From Hymenoscyphus infarciens (taxonomy: Eukaryota > Ascomycota > Leotiomycetes > Helotiales > Helotiaceae): a stretch of DNA of 64,000 nt. Positions within the stretch are counted from its first letter, which is position 1, and every line of letters begins with the position of its first letter. This document shows, one piece after another, positions 1 to 10,466 of this stretch. The stretch lies in contig LLCB01000089.1 in assembly GCA_001414345.1 (NCBI GenBank), positions 124,001-188,000 of the forward strand. Direction: 5' to 3'. A program made the position numbers and the translations under genes. A model generated the notes under the pieces. That model saw nothing but the letters and a program-made list of their open reading frames with translations, was not told where the DNA came from and did no database searches.

Positions 1-1560
1 AAACAGTTAGTAGACTTTATATTCTATAAAATCTTTACCTAGAGAGGAGCTTACTCGTATATAGTTTAAGAATACAGTACTACTTTCTAGCTCGCTACTC
101 TATCGCCTTCTCGCTGAAATCTAATTAATAATCTTCCGTACTCTCTCTATAAATGATAAAGTCTATCTCGCACTTACTTATATTTATCTTCTTTAGCTAT
201 CTACAACCTTAGAAATACACCTCGAATCTTTCAGGTTCTATAAACAGTACTATAAAACCTTTCATAATTATTAGCGAGAACTTAATAATTAGGAGTACGA
301 ATAGAGAGAGTTTAACTAGGACAAGTTAGACGAACAATATTTAGAAGCAAGGTTATATAAGAAGAGGTGTTTTTATAACTTTTATTCTATAAGAGAGAAT
401 AGATTAGAGTTACTTAAACGTCTGCCACTACTTAAGAGACGATCTCGGGGACAGAAGAGCAGGGTTTACTATTCTTGCTTAATATATAAAAGTATAAGTA
501 AGATTTTCTAGAAAGTAAGAGCTAAGGATAAGGAGTTTAAGAAAGCTATAAGGGATGATTTAGTAACTAGTGCAGTTCTGTTTAAGGCAGGAGAATCTAA
601 GCTATGTCCTCGATACTAGTATAGGATAGTAGCTACTACCTACAGCGCCTCTACTAGGTTTAGCTACTAAGACTTTACCTTTTACTTGAAATTTATACTT
701 TATTACACGTAATTACGCGGGCTATATATCTAAGTATAGGACGCTATCGTCTTCCTAGGTAGATACTCTAGGCATTATATAAACTTGACTTTTAAACTAA
801 CTCTAACTCTAATCCTATTACTACATTTTAAGTTTAATAAGAGGCTCTCGCTTAACCAGACGTTAGCTCAGCAATCAGAGCCGGAGAAACAAGATAAGGC
901 TCTCAAAGGCAAAAATTAGCGAATTGCTAGAAGGAAATCTTCGTTCTAAAGACAGTAGGTTTTACCAAAGGGCCTGTTTAGCTCGTATATATTAGTCCTT
1001 TTATAATATATACATCATTAAAAAGAATAAGGTAATATATACTATATATCGTAATATGTACTAACGTTTAGCTAGTATATATTATAGTATACACTTTTGC
1101 TCGCATTTCCTTTAAATATATATATAAAGATATGCGCTACTAAAATTAAATAATATACTCTTTTAACCTCTTAACCTTTAACTTTTCACATATTATTAAA
1201 TCTCTACCACTATTAGTACTAGACAGCCCTGCATCCCTAATATATGTACCGATATGTGCAGTAATTAAATATATTTATAAAAAATCTATAATAAATTTAG
1301 AAATATGCGCGCCTCTCTTAACTCTGTGCTCGTGCACCAATCTCATATATGGAAAGGGTTTATAGTGAATTGAGGAATCAGCTTATTAAGCAAGGAGGAG
1401 GCATATATATATATGCCTCCTCTCGTGCCGAGTAACCTCTATTCTACCAACAACACTTCCTGTCGCTTTTGACGTCTTATTCAGTATTGAGCTCTTTTTC
1501 AACCCCACCCTCGTACCCCTTCGCGATACGCTCGCCAGGATTAGTTAGTACTTTTTTAGC
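1..1560. repeat. AT-rich, RIP-like repeat relic at left edge
   Basis: This stretch is strongly AT-rich with many TA steps and no long open frame. From about 300 to 600 the + strand reads as a basic, charged protein frame broken by only a few stops, so it is probably a decayed mobile-element gene, but I cannot name the family. Composition becomes more normal after about 1300. The left end of the element lies outside the window. Confidence 0.6.
1395..1422. repeat. Perfect 28-bp palindrome
   Basis: A 28-bp perfect palindrome has arms that begin GAGGAGGC and an alternating AT centre. It lies where RIP-like AT-rich DNA gives way to normal DNA. It could be a hairpin at the end of a mobile element or a cruciform-forming breakpoint. 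Its function is unknown. Confidence 0.7.
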
Positions 1561-1567
1561 CTCTTAA

Positions 1568-1720
1568 ATGAGTGCGATAGCTGATAGTACTCACTCTTTT
1601 CACCCTTATATTAGTGAGATGCTCAGGGAGCCTCCTAATTGGCCTAAAAAGAAGGCATATAAGAGAGTGCAGAGTGAGATACTGGAAGCTAGCCAGCAAA
1701 TACAGAAATTCTCAAAATAG
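1568..1720 (+). CDS. Short ORF, possible 5' stub of a repeat-encoded gene
   Basis: A 50-codon frame runs from ATG at 1568 to TAG at 1718-1720. The product is charged and contains a PPNWPKKKAYKRVQSE segment that looks like real coding sequence, yet it stops abruptly. It overlaps the 3' end of the NRPS-like gene on the other strand by 9 bases. This fits the first codons of a gene, perhaps of a mobile element, cut off at the junction with the NRPS-like gene. No family is recognised, and chance is possible. Confidence 0.25.
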   Translation: MSAIADSTHSFHPYISEMLREPPNWPKKKAYKRVQSEILEASQQIQKFSK

Positions 1721-3770
1721 CCTCAAATACGTGTATGTGACGAAAAGCGATAAAGCATCCGATAATTCAGAAATCGAGGGGTAGCGATACACCAGATCCA
1801 ATGAGATCCAATCCAGATTTTCCGACTGACAAACTGGTTTGGTGCCAGTTTTTAGGTTTCGGACTATCTCGGTGAACTTCAACGAATCTGTTCCCAGCTC
1901 GAAGAAATCATCATCAAGACCGATCGTGGTTGTGAATGCATCAACCACGATGTCCTTGACAAAAGCCTCGACCGCTAGTTTTTCAAACTTTGACGTCAAG
2001 AAGACCCGAGATTCCTCGTTTTGATAGAGTCCATCTACTTTGGCTTGCAATTTCTTCTCGGAAAGCTTTCTGATCACCGTTCCTTTGCCGGCTCGGACAA
2101 ATGTGGATGGAGCCACAACTAATATCTTGGATCTGCTGATTCGACCTTGGGCGGGAACGAGGGAATTGGCTTGTTCTACCAGCGGCCACATTTTATCGAT
2201 GAGGGCCACACTATCGCGGTCGTTTCCGGATTTGGGCTCAAGAATGAGACTGGCCAAAACACTTCCACCCGACAGGAACTGCTCTATGGGAACAGGGTTG
2301 AATCTCTCGCCATTTGAGAACACTACAATATCATCTCGCCGTCCATAGTATTGCCAAAGATTGGGCTTTGACGGATGTGGCATGAAAAGGTCTCGTGTCC
2401 GCCACTGAGGAGTTCCAGGGAAGTTGTGGTTGAGTGCAGATCTCTTCTCAGTTGAGGCGTCTGCAAAGAGGACCAGCTCGTATGCGCCATCTTCGGCGGA
2501 TTCCATTCGATGTTTAAAGTGCGGATTCCACTCCATGTACGCCCAATCTTCTTTTGACGGGACCAACTGCGGTGTTTGGAATGCTTCTGTTGCTCCATAC
2601 AACGGTACCAGCTCTGTGACTTGTACGAGTTTCACTCCAGTATTCGGCGAAAATGGACCTCCGGTATAGCAAACGAAATCTAAGTGTTTGAAGTACTCAA
2701 TTCCGTCAGGTTCTATCAGCATCTGCTCCGCAATAGAAGGTGGAACATATCTACGGCAGGTCAGCCTCGAAGGGTCTCTGAACATAGTGGAAGAATAGTA
2801 GACAACACGCCTTTCTAATCACGCTCTAAAAGAAGTAAAATGTGATAGGAAGAGAGAGATAGGGTTTATTACAAGGCTCTGATCTTCTGTTGTTTCAAAA
2901 TATCCTTCATAAGAGCACCACTCGGTGGCGCTAGGGGAGGACCAATTATAGGACTAGAGGCCTCTATAAATACTAGGTTGACCACAAGTGACAGAAAGCC
3001 AGCAAGATAGAAGTAAGGGAAAATTTTGAAAAATTTTCCTCCACCCTCAAAATCCCAAATTAAGAAGTCTCTGTTTACACGGCCAGCGACACTGGGAAGA
3101 AACCGTTCACTGTCCAATACTACAAAGGTGTCATTGGTCATTGTGATTGGTTTTGGAAATCCAGTGGAACCCGAGGAGTGCAAAATGAGAATTGGGTCAT
3201 TTTTGACCTCTTCAAAGGGTCGTTTTGATAGTGAGACACTAATTGATTTCGCTCGGTAGATTTCTTCAAAAGAAGAGATTGCACAAGCAGAAGTTGTCTT
3301 TAAGTCGCAAATTCGATTGACTATAGACTTGACTTCTTCCGCATAAATGAGTTTAGAACATTGAGTCTGTTCCAGCAGGCCGATAGTTGCTTCCATCGCG
3401 TTACGTGGTGATGGAAAGAAAGTCTTTTCAGTATCAAAATTAGCAAAGACATTGCCGGGGAAAATGGACTTACCTTGTATCCATTTCTTATGATAGCGAA
3501 AAATACCACAACACTTCGAAGGTCTGGTATTCCAATGTATGCGATGGTCTCGAAGTTTGAAGATCTACCCCATGTATTCTCTACCCAGCTAGTAAGAGAG
3601 CCGACCATGCGCTCCATATCAGAGACTGAGATATCCAAGAATCCATCGGCAAGATTGTTGGTCTTAGGAATAGAAGCGTATATCCGATCCGGGGTTGAGC
3701 TTGCAAGATCGCCGAGAGTCTCAGTGAGTGTACGATTCCCGAAGGCATACGGTGGGTAAATCTTAGCCAT
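1712..3770 (-). CDS. NRPS-like adenylation-thiolation protein, reductase domain missing
   Basis: Exons are 3770-3474, 3423-2873 and 2750-1712, giving 628 aa. Phases agree across both introns and restore the family segments FFPSPRN and YVPPSIAEQM. An AMP-binding domain fills roughly residues 5-480, with the phosphate-binding SSGSTG near 183 and a GRRDD hinge near 418. An acyl-carrier domain follows, with DDDFFELGTDSLKF; its Ser near 571 would carry phosphopantetheine. Relatives of this A-T-R architecture activate a carboxylic acid, tether it and reduce it to an aldehyde with a C-terminal NAD(P)-binding thioester reductase of about 400 aa. Here the protein ends about 45 residues after that serine, at the border with repeat DNA, so no reductase follows. 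Start ATG 3770 was chosen because family homology begins there; an in-frame extension runs up to 3911. It is either a truncated, probably non-functional gene or a stand-alone A-T protein. Confidence 0.85.
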
Positions 3771-4326
3771 GTTAAGATGAGTTGAAGCATGGTCGACTGA
3801 AATTGTGTAGATCCTGAGATGAGCTTTGTTGGAGCTTATGTACGCGCCCCTCGTTCGCATGTTGGCTGCAATCATTTCGGATGAACTTTTCCGTTGATGC
3901 ATACCCACCAAGCCAATCGCTTAATGTTGGTTCCACTGGCTTCAGCTAAACTTTGAGATTTTAGGTACGTGCCTGGCTTTGTCAATGAGACGCCGTTGCA
4001 ATGTGCATTGGATCACTGCTTTCTCTGTGATGAGTTTCTACGGACTTTTGTGATTCTGGAATAGCCGCCTGACACAAACAGGTGGTGGAGAACAAGTATA
4101 AATCATGAACACACTTTATGATGCTCCAAACAACAAACATCAAGAGCTTCTCTCTGATGTATCCAAGGATATGACGGATTTATTTACAGCCAATCTCGGA
4201 CAACTTAGAATTGATGTTTTTGGAAACAAAATAGGTTTACAAGGGGACTGTGAAGGATATGTAGTACATGACATTTATATAGCACATGGAACTGTAAGAC
4301 TGAGCAGCGAATCTTGTCTCCCCCAT

Positions 4327-4727
4327 AGAAGGCTTCTACTCTCGCTCTTGATAATACTTCCGGGTTTGTGCTTGAGCTTTCACTAACTACCAAGGATGAG
4401 AAACTTGATGACTTCGTAGGGATTGAGGAGGCGGCGCGGGTGGTGTTTGAACTTTCTATGCATATACCTCCACGAGAATTTGCCAAGGGGGGAGATCCCC
4501 CAGTATACAACGTTGTTAATACTGAACCTTGTACTTGGGAGGCTATTTTTACTTTACCGAGTGCGGTGGGGTTCACAACTGGGATACCCGTTTCGTTGAA
4601 AGAGTGGGTTGTGAAATTGCGGAGTGTAGTGGATGGGGGAAGTGGGGATGAGAGGAATTTACCGTCTTTGAGAATTCTGGGTTTCTTTGATGCTTTGGGG
4701 GTGGGGAAGAATAGTTTGAGATATTAG
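4327..4727 (+). pseudogene. Fragment of an NRPS-like thioester-reductase C-terminus
   Basis: The + strand frame, open from just after the TAG at 4326-4328 to the stop at 4727, encodes about 130 residues that fit the C-terminal end of an NRPS-like reductase. FVGIEEAARVVFELS resembles the conserved 'VD.AA..vveL' helix. PVYNVVNTEPCTWEAI and VSLKEWVVKLR follow in the family order, with PSLRILGFFDALG near the end. No upstream reductase, carrier or adenylation domain is readable on this strand. It lies 0.6 kb from the 5' end of the divergent A-T gene that lacks exactly this domain, so an inversion or rearrangement of one ancestral gene is possible; a remnant of a second paralogue is equally possible. 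Confidence 0.65.
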
Positions 4728-7025
4728 ACGGGGAGGGCGAGAGAGGACTCTAGTTTCAACTGGTCGAAGGTTCTGGGATGGGGGAAAGGTTAGGTTAGCT
4801 CGCCCAGTTTTTCTTCCAGCTGAAAGAATCAAAGAAATCAAGACCTTGAGAACAAAAGTTGTTACTTTGGTTGGTATGAAATTTGATGCGTCTGCGTTGA
4901 TTGGTACATATGAACCCTCTCTCTCTCAGCAAATAAAATCTGCAAATCCGCTTCAAAACTTCCACCCTTTTCCTCCATCTTCCCACTTCACAGCAGTCTT
5001 ATCTGTCCGAAAGATGCAAAAAACGCTACATGGAAAATGAAACGTAGCTCCCGTGCCTGCATGTTTCTTTTGATTGAAAGAAGTACTCTACTGCCATCCT
5101 ACCTTTATTGGGCAAGAGACCAGTGAACTCAGAACCCTCGAGGGCTTCGTACACCTCGAGGACCACACAGGTAAGATTCTTTCCGATACAATGAGAACAA
5201 CGTTCATGGATGAGGGCATGGCCAATTGGTATGGGGAGCTTATCGTGGAATAGGTTTTGTCGCAAGCAAAAGTATCCCGGACCAGGTTGGCTGCGTCGAA
5301 AGCTGTCGAGGTTGTCGAAGCGGTAATTCGGGTTCCATTGCCACACATCCCGCAAGTCGACATCTTGGGATCGAACGCAAAACCTGCTGGTTGCTCCATC
5401 TTGTTGTATGCTTTATGGTTGAGGGGAAGAAGCTGCGATCGCGTCGATATGGTTTGTAGAAGGAGCGCGGGCCAAGAAATTCACTTCAGGAGATTTTTGC
5501 TAACAATTCTACATGAAGGGTGAATCTACAGGAAGGGTGAAAAAAACAACCACAAGCGAAGTGGAGAATTCTCAATTGAGTTCGGTTAGGAAATAATTAG
5601 AGGTTGGCTGCTTATTGAGAATGATGATTGCCCCAATGAAGGTGAAGACACCTCCAATATGAGCCTCACTCGCATGCATCCATTTTAGGTCAACATCAAT
5701 TTCCCGAGCTTTGCAACCCCTTTTCACTTGCTCACAGAACTTATGTTGATTGGTGTCGTGAACTATCCAAGAAGTCCCAACTTAGGGCGTTGAGTTAGAC
5801 TATGCAACCTTACTCTCCAGTTGTTGGCATTCACGATTCACCTTGACTATTTTATCTACACCCCTCACCAAAAGGCCAAACAACTGTGACGCACAGCATG
5901 AACTCCCTATGGAACTTGGCTTTCCTCAAGTCACCAAGCCATACTAGCCTCCCCACGATACGCTAAAACAAAATCATCCCGAAGCTCCCCCACCACCCCC
6001 TCGCTTGTTCCATGGTCTCGAAAGTTAGTCTCTATCGCCAGATTCTAATCAAGCTCTTCTCGGAGAGATTGTTTCCTAAAAACGCCGAGGGCTTCTCTAT
6101 CCTATATATGAAGGGAGCACGGGGGCCCTTCGGCGCGTATAGCGCGCCGGGGAGTTAGAGCTTTGCTGGTTTTTTGTATGTGTTTGTTTTGGTGAAATAC
6201 TAATTAATTAATGAAGGGCAGAAATCGTACCATTGTCGTTATCAGAGCGATAATATCGATACGATATGGAAGGGGGAGAGGGGAGGACGGGTCTGCGATA
6301 ACAATCGTAAAGGATTTCCAATAGATGGCATAGCCTTCCTCAGTGAAGCAATTTAGATAAATATAGTCATATGAGGCTAAGACTTTGCCATGACGAAATC
6401 AAGAGCTTTTGATTATCTTGCTATCAATTATAATACTCGAATCCGCCTTGCCCAGCTATTGGTAGGTAAGGATTGTGATCCCAGCAGGCTCCCGAAAACA
6501 GGATTGAGCTGAAGGAATGAAGTCTTGACAAAGAGCAACATTAGTTTTACCTGATTGTACCTATTATTCTTAGTAAGCTGCATCAACAACCCTGCAACCC
6601 TGTTCATATTCGCCCTTGGATTGCTACGGTCTGCTGATCTCTTCTGTTTCATCTTGCGTGGTTCGTTCCACGATCCTTCAAATTAATTTAAGTCCTGCAG
6701 CTACGTTGCTGGCCGAGATACGACTGGAATGCGGATTCGCTTCAACTCCAAAGGGGGATGCTCTCGAAGATCACGATGGCTCAGCAAACAGTATAATGCA
6801 ACACTGAGAAATCGTTGGTAACGGTTTACGTAGAACTTCCTATTAGGGTTCTCGGAGTCCCCAGCTACCCAGTAGACCTTAGAATATAAATAATCGTGAA
6901 GTTCCGTCAACACTGATGTAAAATTCCACCACAAAAGGCTCCTATCCAACACACCACCTGCATTTTTCAATTTCCTACCTTCTACGCCATTCTTTGAACA
7001 TAAAGCTTCATCTCAATCAGCAAAC
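4728..7025. other. Intergenic, no convincing gene
   Basis: This 2.3-kb stretch has ordinary base composition. The best candidate is on the minus strand at 5026-5399: two overlapping frames of about 100 codons contain several cysteines and a WNPNY segment, but the frame change needs an intron I cannot place, so no gene is called. A GC-rich hairpin at 6131-6149 is listed separately. The 3' part is the likely promoter of the secreted-protein gene that starts at 7026. Confidence 0.4.
6131..6149. repeat. GC-rich hairpin
   Basis: Seven-base perfect arms, CGGCGCG and CGCGCCG, flank a 5-base TATAG loop in otherwise mixed non-coding sequence. No T-run follows at once. No function is assigned. Confidence 0.5.
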
Positions 7026-7873
7026 ATGCGTTCCTCCTTTGTCTTGTCACTCCTGGCTTTGAACAGTGTTTTTGCCTTCAAGACAGACGTGGATCATAAT
7101 AATGAGATGACTGAGACCCAGAGGGCCAAGACTGGCTACACAATCGACCAGTTCAACAGCCTGGTGAGTCCTAGAGTCTTGGAACTCTTTTTCCTATTCT
7201 TGTCGTTTGGAGAGCATGGACATACTCTTCTTTACTCCCGAGACATGCCTGGAAAATCTTAAATCTTTCTTGAAGAAGTAAACTGACTCCGTTTTCCTGG
7301 CATTAGGTTGACTCGGTGATTGATGCCTGCGACAGCAACGGGTGTGACTCGGGAACGAAAAAGTGCAATATCGCTCATTGCATCTCCATCGATGGAGACA
7401 ACCTCGACGAGTGAGTATTCTCCGAGTTCTTCTCCCCTTTTTCGGGTTATTTGAGGGTGCTTGAAACATGTTTTAGCCCAAACAGCACTATTTCCTCCTC
7501 ACTACCCTGCTTCATCTCCAAACATACTTCTAGAAAAGGAAATACTGACTCTGACAGCAATCATGGAAATATCCTGGAAACCGTGGGCAAATACATCAAG
7601 AACACAATGCACACTGAAGACTCCGTAATGAGCGACTGCACCAGCTCGGGTTGCGGTTTCACTAAGGCCACCACGTACAAGATTCCTGGCTACATCTCGC
7701 TAAGACGCAACTATGACAACGGCCGTCCCAACATACTGTACAAGATTTCCATTAGTACGTCGGAATCCAAAGATGCTTGTGGTGCAGTATTCGGCGCCTT
7801 GTCGGCTGCTGGAGGGCCGCTCGGGGCTGCAGACGTGCTTGGCGCGATCAGGGTTGCCGTTTGTACCAAGTAG
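7026..7873 (+). CDS. Small secreted cysteine-containing protein (effector candidate)
   Basis: Exons are 7026-7163, 7307-7410 and 7477-7873, giving 212 aa. Both introns have GTGAGT donors and TAG acceptors, and the phases join cleanly. The N-terminus, MRSSFVLSLLALNSVFA, is a typical signal peptide (n-region, hydrophobic core, A-x-A-like cleavage near residue 17). The mature part has nine cysteines: four closely spaced in exon 2 and five in exon 3. The C-terminus is glycine/alanine-rich (FGALSAAGGPLGAADVLGA) and could form an amphipathic or membrane-active helix. I recognise no domain. Size, secretion and cysteines fit a secreted effector or an antimicrobial-like protein, but this is inference only. 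It lies alone between long intergenic regions and near a MITE. Confidence 0.8.
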
Positions 7874-8574
7874 TTACAGATAGAAATGGCCTTTGCTTTG
7901 AAGTCTAGTTATTATTGTACTTCTAAGTACTTGCCGCTGAAGTGTCGGCACGGAGTTGAATCTGGGTCAATTTAGTTATAGTGATTAGGTTATGTCAAGG
8001 AATAGATTGAACTATTACTTCCCACGAACTGTACAACAACTACTCAATTAAGCTCAAAGAAAATCAATAAAAGCAGCCTATATGTCATTTTGAATTCAGC
8101 CCATAGTTTTAATATACTTTTCTCATCTCTGTGCAATGCAGAACTTGCGTCCTCGTACAGGGTGTTTGAAGAGGAAAATCCGAGTTTGATTCCCTCTCTG
8201 TAAATTCGGTGTCAGTACGAGTGCGACGTTGAACGGAGATCTTTTTTCTAGCTAATTTTAGGAGTGAAGGAATTCATTACTTTTGCTTGAGGTATTTAGT
8301 GGGTATTTACAACCATTTGCTTCTAATTTTAAGCGAGAAGACTGTGCGAGGGGTTTTCGACCACCGTAGCCCAAGAGACTGAAATCATTCGAGCTTTCCT
8401 CTGTTGAATCTGGTTTCTAATTACGAGATCGTTATTTCTTGTTAAAGCGTCAGTGTGAAGTCGAAAAAATAATACTCCTGTTTTTATTACGCGCGGCATA
8501 GCCTGTAGGTAGGCTGTCGAACTACCCCACTTTCACTGCTTCACGCACCTGAGCAGCGGATAGGCCCCTTCGTA
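7874..8574. other. Intergenic, 3' flank of secreted-protein gene
   Basis: This is mixed-composition non-coding DNA with no supported gene. It ends at the TA target site of the MITE that begins at 8575. Confidence 0.5.
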
Positions 8575-9084
8575 CAGCGATATTACTAACTAGTGTCCCA
8601 AACCCTAGGAACACCTAAAAGTGCTCGACACCAGATTTTAGAGCGCCCCTCTATTATATTCTTACAATAACGCTTCTAAATTATACTCCTTTCGAGAGGC
8701 TTAATAATTATACTATATATACTCTAAATCTCGAAGGAACTAGATATAAAGTCTATAGTTATAAAGTAGTATTATAGAGTATAAAAAGTCGATTTTTTAG
8801 CCGCGGAGCTACTAAGAGAACGCTAAGACTACTCTGCCTCGTAGTTATAAAATCGACTTTTATACTCTTTTTAGAAGAACTTTAGAAATATACTACTAAA
8901 TATAATATTAAATAGATATCTTTACTTAAGAGACTATATTCTATCTATAGCTATTTAGAATTGCTATTAAGAGGCATAGTTATTCTATAATAATAGAGGA
9001 GCGGAACTTGATTTTCTAGTATTAAGCACTTTTTGGTGTTCCTAGCAAGAAGTGGGTTTAGGACACTAGTTAGTAATATCGCTG
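8575..9084. mobile_element. Fold-back MITE with TA target duplication (Tc1/mariner-like)
   Basis: A 510-bp element has perfect 24-bp terminal inverted repeats (8575-8598 and 9061-9084) that start CAGCGATATTACTAACTAGT. TA lies directly outside both ends (8573-8574 and 9085-9086), as expected for Tc1/mariner-type integration. Similarity between the arms continues inward through GGAACACC and AAAGTGCT, and near the centre AGAGTATAAAAAGTCGATTT has its inverted partner around 8846-8872. The whole element is therefore an imperfect long palindrome. The inside is AT-rich, RIP-like and has no ORF. It is non-autonomous and would be moved by a transposase encoded elsewhere. Confidence 0.85.
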
Positions 9085-9203
9085 TAACTCAAGTCTGCTT
9101 CGTGGAAAATAGTGAACCTGGAGCCTGGTAAAATTTCTATAAAATAAATCACTCGCCATTTCGAAATATTAATTTCAAAGCAAATCATCATAAACTTTTC
9201 ACC

Positions 9204-10466
9204 ATGGGCGGCGGCGATCAACCAAAAATGTCTCCCTCACGGCCCCGAATCCGCGATCTGGGCTACAGTCCAGGCCACTTTCAACCCGGACCCAAAAACT
9301 CCATCCTCGACGTCCCTGGCGTCAAAGTAGGACAGATAACTCTCCACGATGACCCAAAGGGCATTCACACAGGAGTCACTGTCATCCTCCCTCGTGGAAA
9401 AGATTCCATCAATATACCATGCTATACAGGAACCCATGATCTCAATGGAATGGGAGAACTGACCGGATCCCACTACATCAATGAATGGGGCTATTTCAAC
9501 TCTCCTATCGCATTCACAAACACCGTTTCAGTAGGAAAAGTCTACGATGCGCTTTTTAGATGGCAAATCACCCGCAAAATGGCGGAAAATGGAAATGATG
9601 AGTTGGCCGCCATCAGAAGGGCGTGGATTCCAGTTGTGGGGGAGACTTTTGATGGGATGTTGAGTGATATTTCTCTTAGTGCTGTGGAGAAGGAACATGT
9701 TGAGGAGGGTATCAGGATTGCGGAGAATGGTGAGCAGGAAGATGTGCTGGAGGGAAATTATGGTGGGGGAACGGCGATGAAGTGTCATGGGTATAAGGGT
9801 GGAACTGGGACTGCTTCGAGGGTTCTTCCGGGGTTTGATTCTGAGGGGAAGGCGAAGGATTATACGTTGGGGGTTTTGGTGCAGGCAAACCATGGAGCGA
9901 AACCGGATTTGAGGATTGGGAATGTGCCTATGGGGAAGTTGTTGATTAGTGAGGAGGAGGGGAAGACTACTGCTGTTGATATAGATGGCGAAACTCTACC
10001 CGTTGGAGGAAAGGCTGCTGAGGGGAGTATTCTGGTTTTAATCATCACCGATGCACCACTTCTTCCGCATCAACTTCGTCGACTTGCTCAACACGCTGGA
10101 GTTGGTATTTCCCAGGTTGGAGGTCATGCTGCGGGTCGCAATTTCAGTGGAGAGATATTTCTCGCTGTTTCAACTGGGACTTCACCAGATAAACTTGCTA
10201 CTGAGTCGGGTGGCATGGATTATCTTCCCCCTCTCGAGTTCCAAGGTGTGGAAACCTTGAAGAACGAAACAATCGATTCGCTTTTCTACGCTGTAAGCGA
10301 GACAACAGAGGAAGCAATCTTGAACTCCATGTGTAAAGCGGAGACGTTGGTGGGAAACAAGGCTAGGAAATTGGAGGCATTACCTGTTGACAGGGTGGAA
10401 GACTTATTGAACAAGTACATGGTTCGTTTCAGTGAAACTAGCGGTAGACCACTGGATCTTCTCTAA
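9204..10466 (+). CDS. DmpA-type aminopeptidase / P1 family (peptidase S58)
   Basis: A single 420-aa exon. After a short leader it shows the family opening RIRDLGY...NSILDVPGVKVGQ. It then has GVTVILPRG, the segment TGTHDLNGMGELTGSHYINE, and a glycine-rich GGTGTASRV at about residues 198-206. In this N-terminal-nucleophile family the chain self-cleaves just before a Ser in the G-T-x-S-R segment, and that Ser becomes the catalytic residue; here TASR fits. Bacterial relatives remove N-terminal D- or L-residues from short amides, esters or beta-peptides. The natural fungal substrate is unknown. No signal peptide is visible, so it is probably cytosolic. The length matches the family. It stands alone with no co-oriented partner. 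Confidence 0.93.
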   Translation: MGGGDQPKMSPSRPRIRDLGYSPGHFQPGPKNSILDVPGVKVGQITLHDDPKGIHTGVTVILPRGKDSINIPCYTGTHDLNGMGELTGSHYINEWGYFNSPIAFTNTVSVGKVYDALFRWQITRKMAENGNDELAAIRRAWIPVVGETFDGMLSDISLSAVEKEHVEEGIRIAENGEQEDVLEGNYGGGTAMKCHGYKGGTGTASRVLPGFDSEGKAKDYTLGVLVQANHGAKPDLRIGNVPMGKLLISEEEGKTTAVDIDGETLPVGGKAAEGSILVLIITDAPLLPHQLRRLAQHAGVGISQVGGHAAGRNFSGEIFLAVSTGTSPDKLATESGGMDYLPPLEFQGVETLKNETIDSLFYAVSETTEEAILNSMCKAETLVGNKARKLEALPVDRVEDLLNKYMVRFSETSGRPLDLL

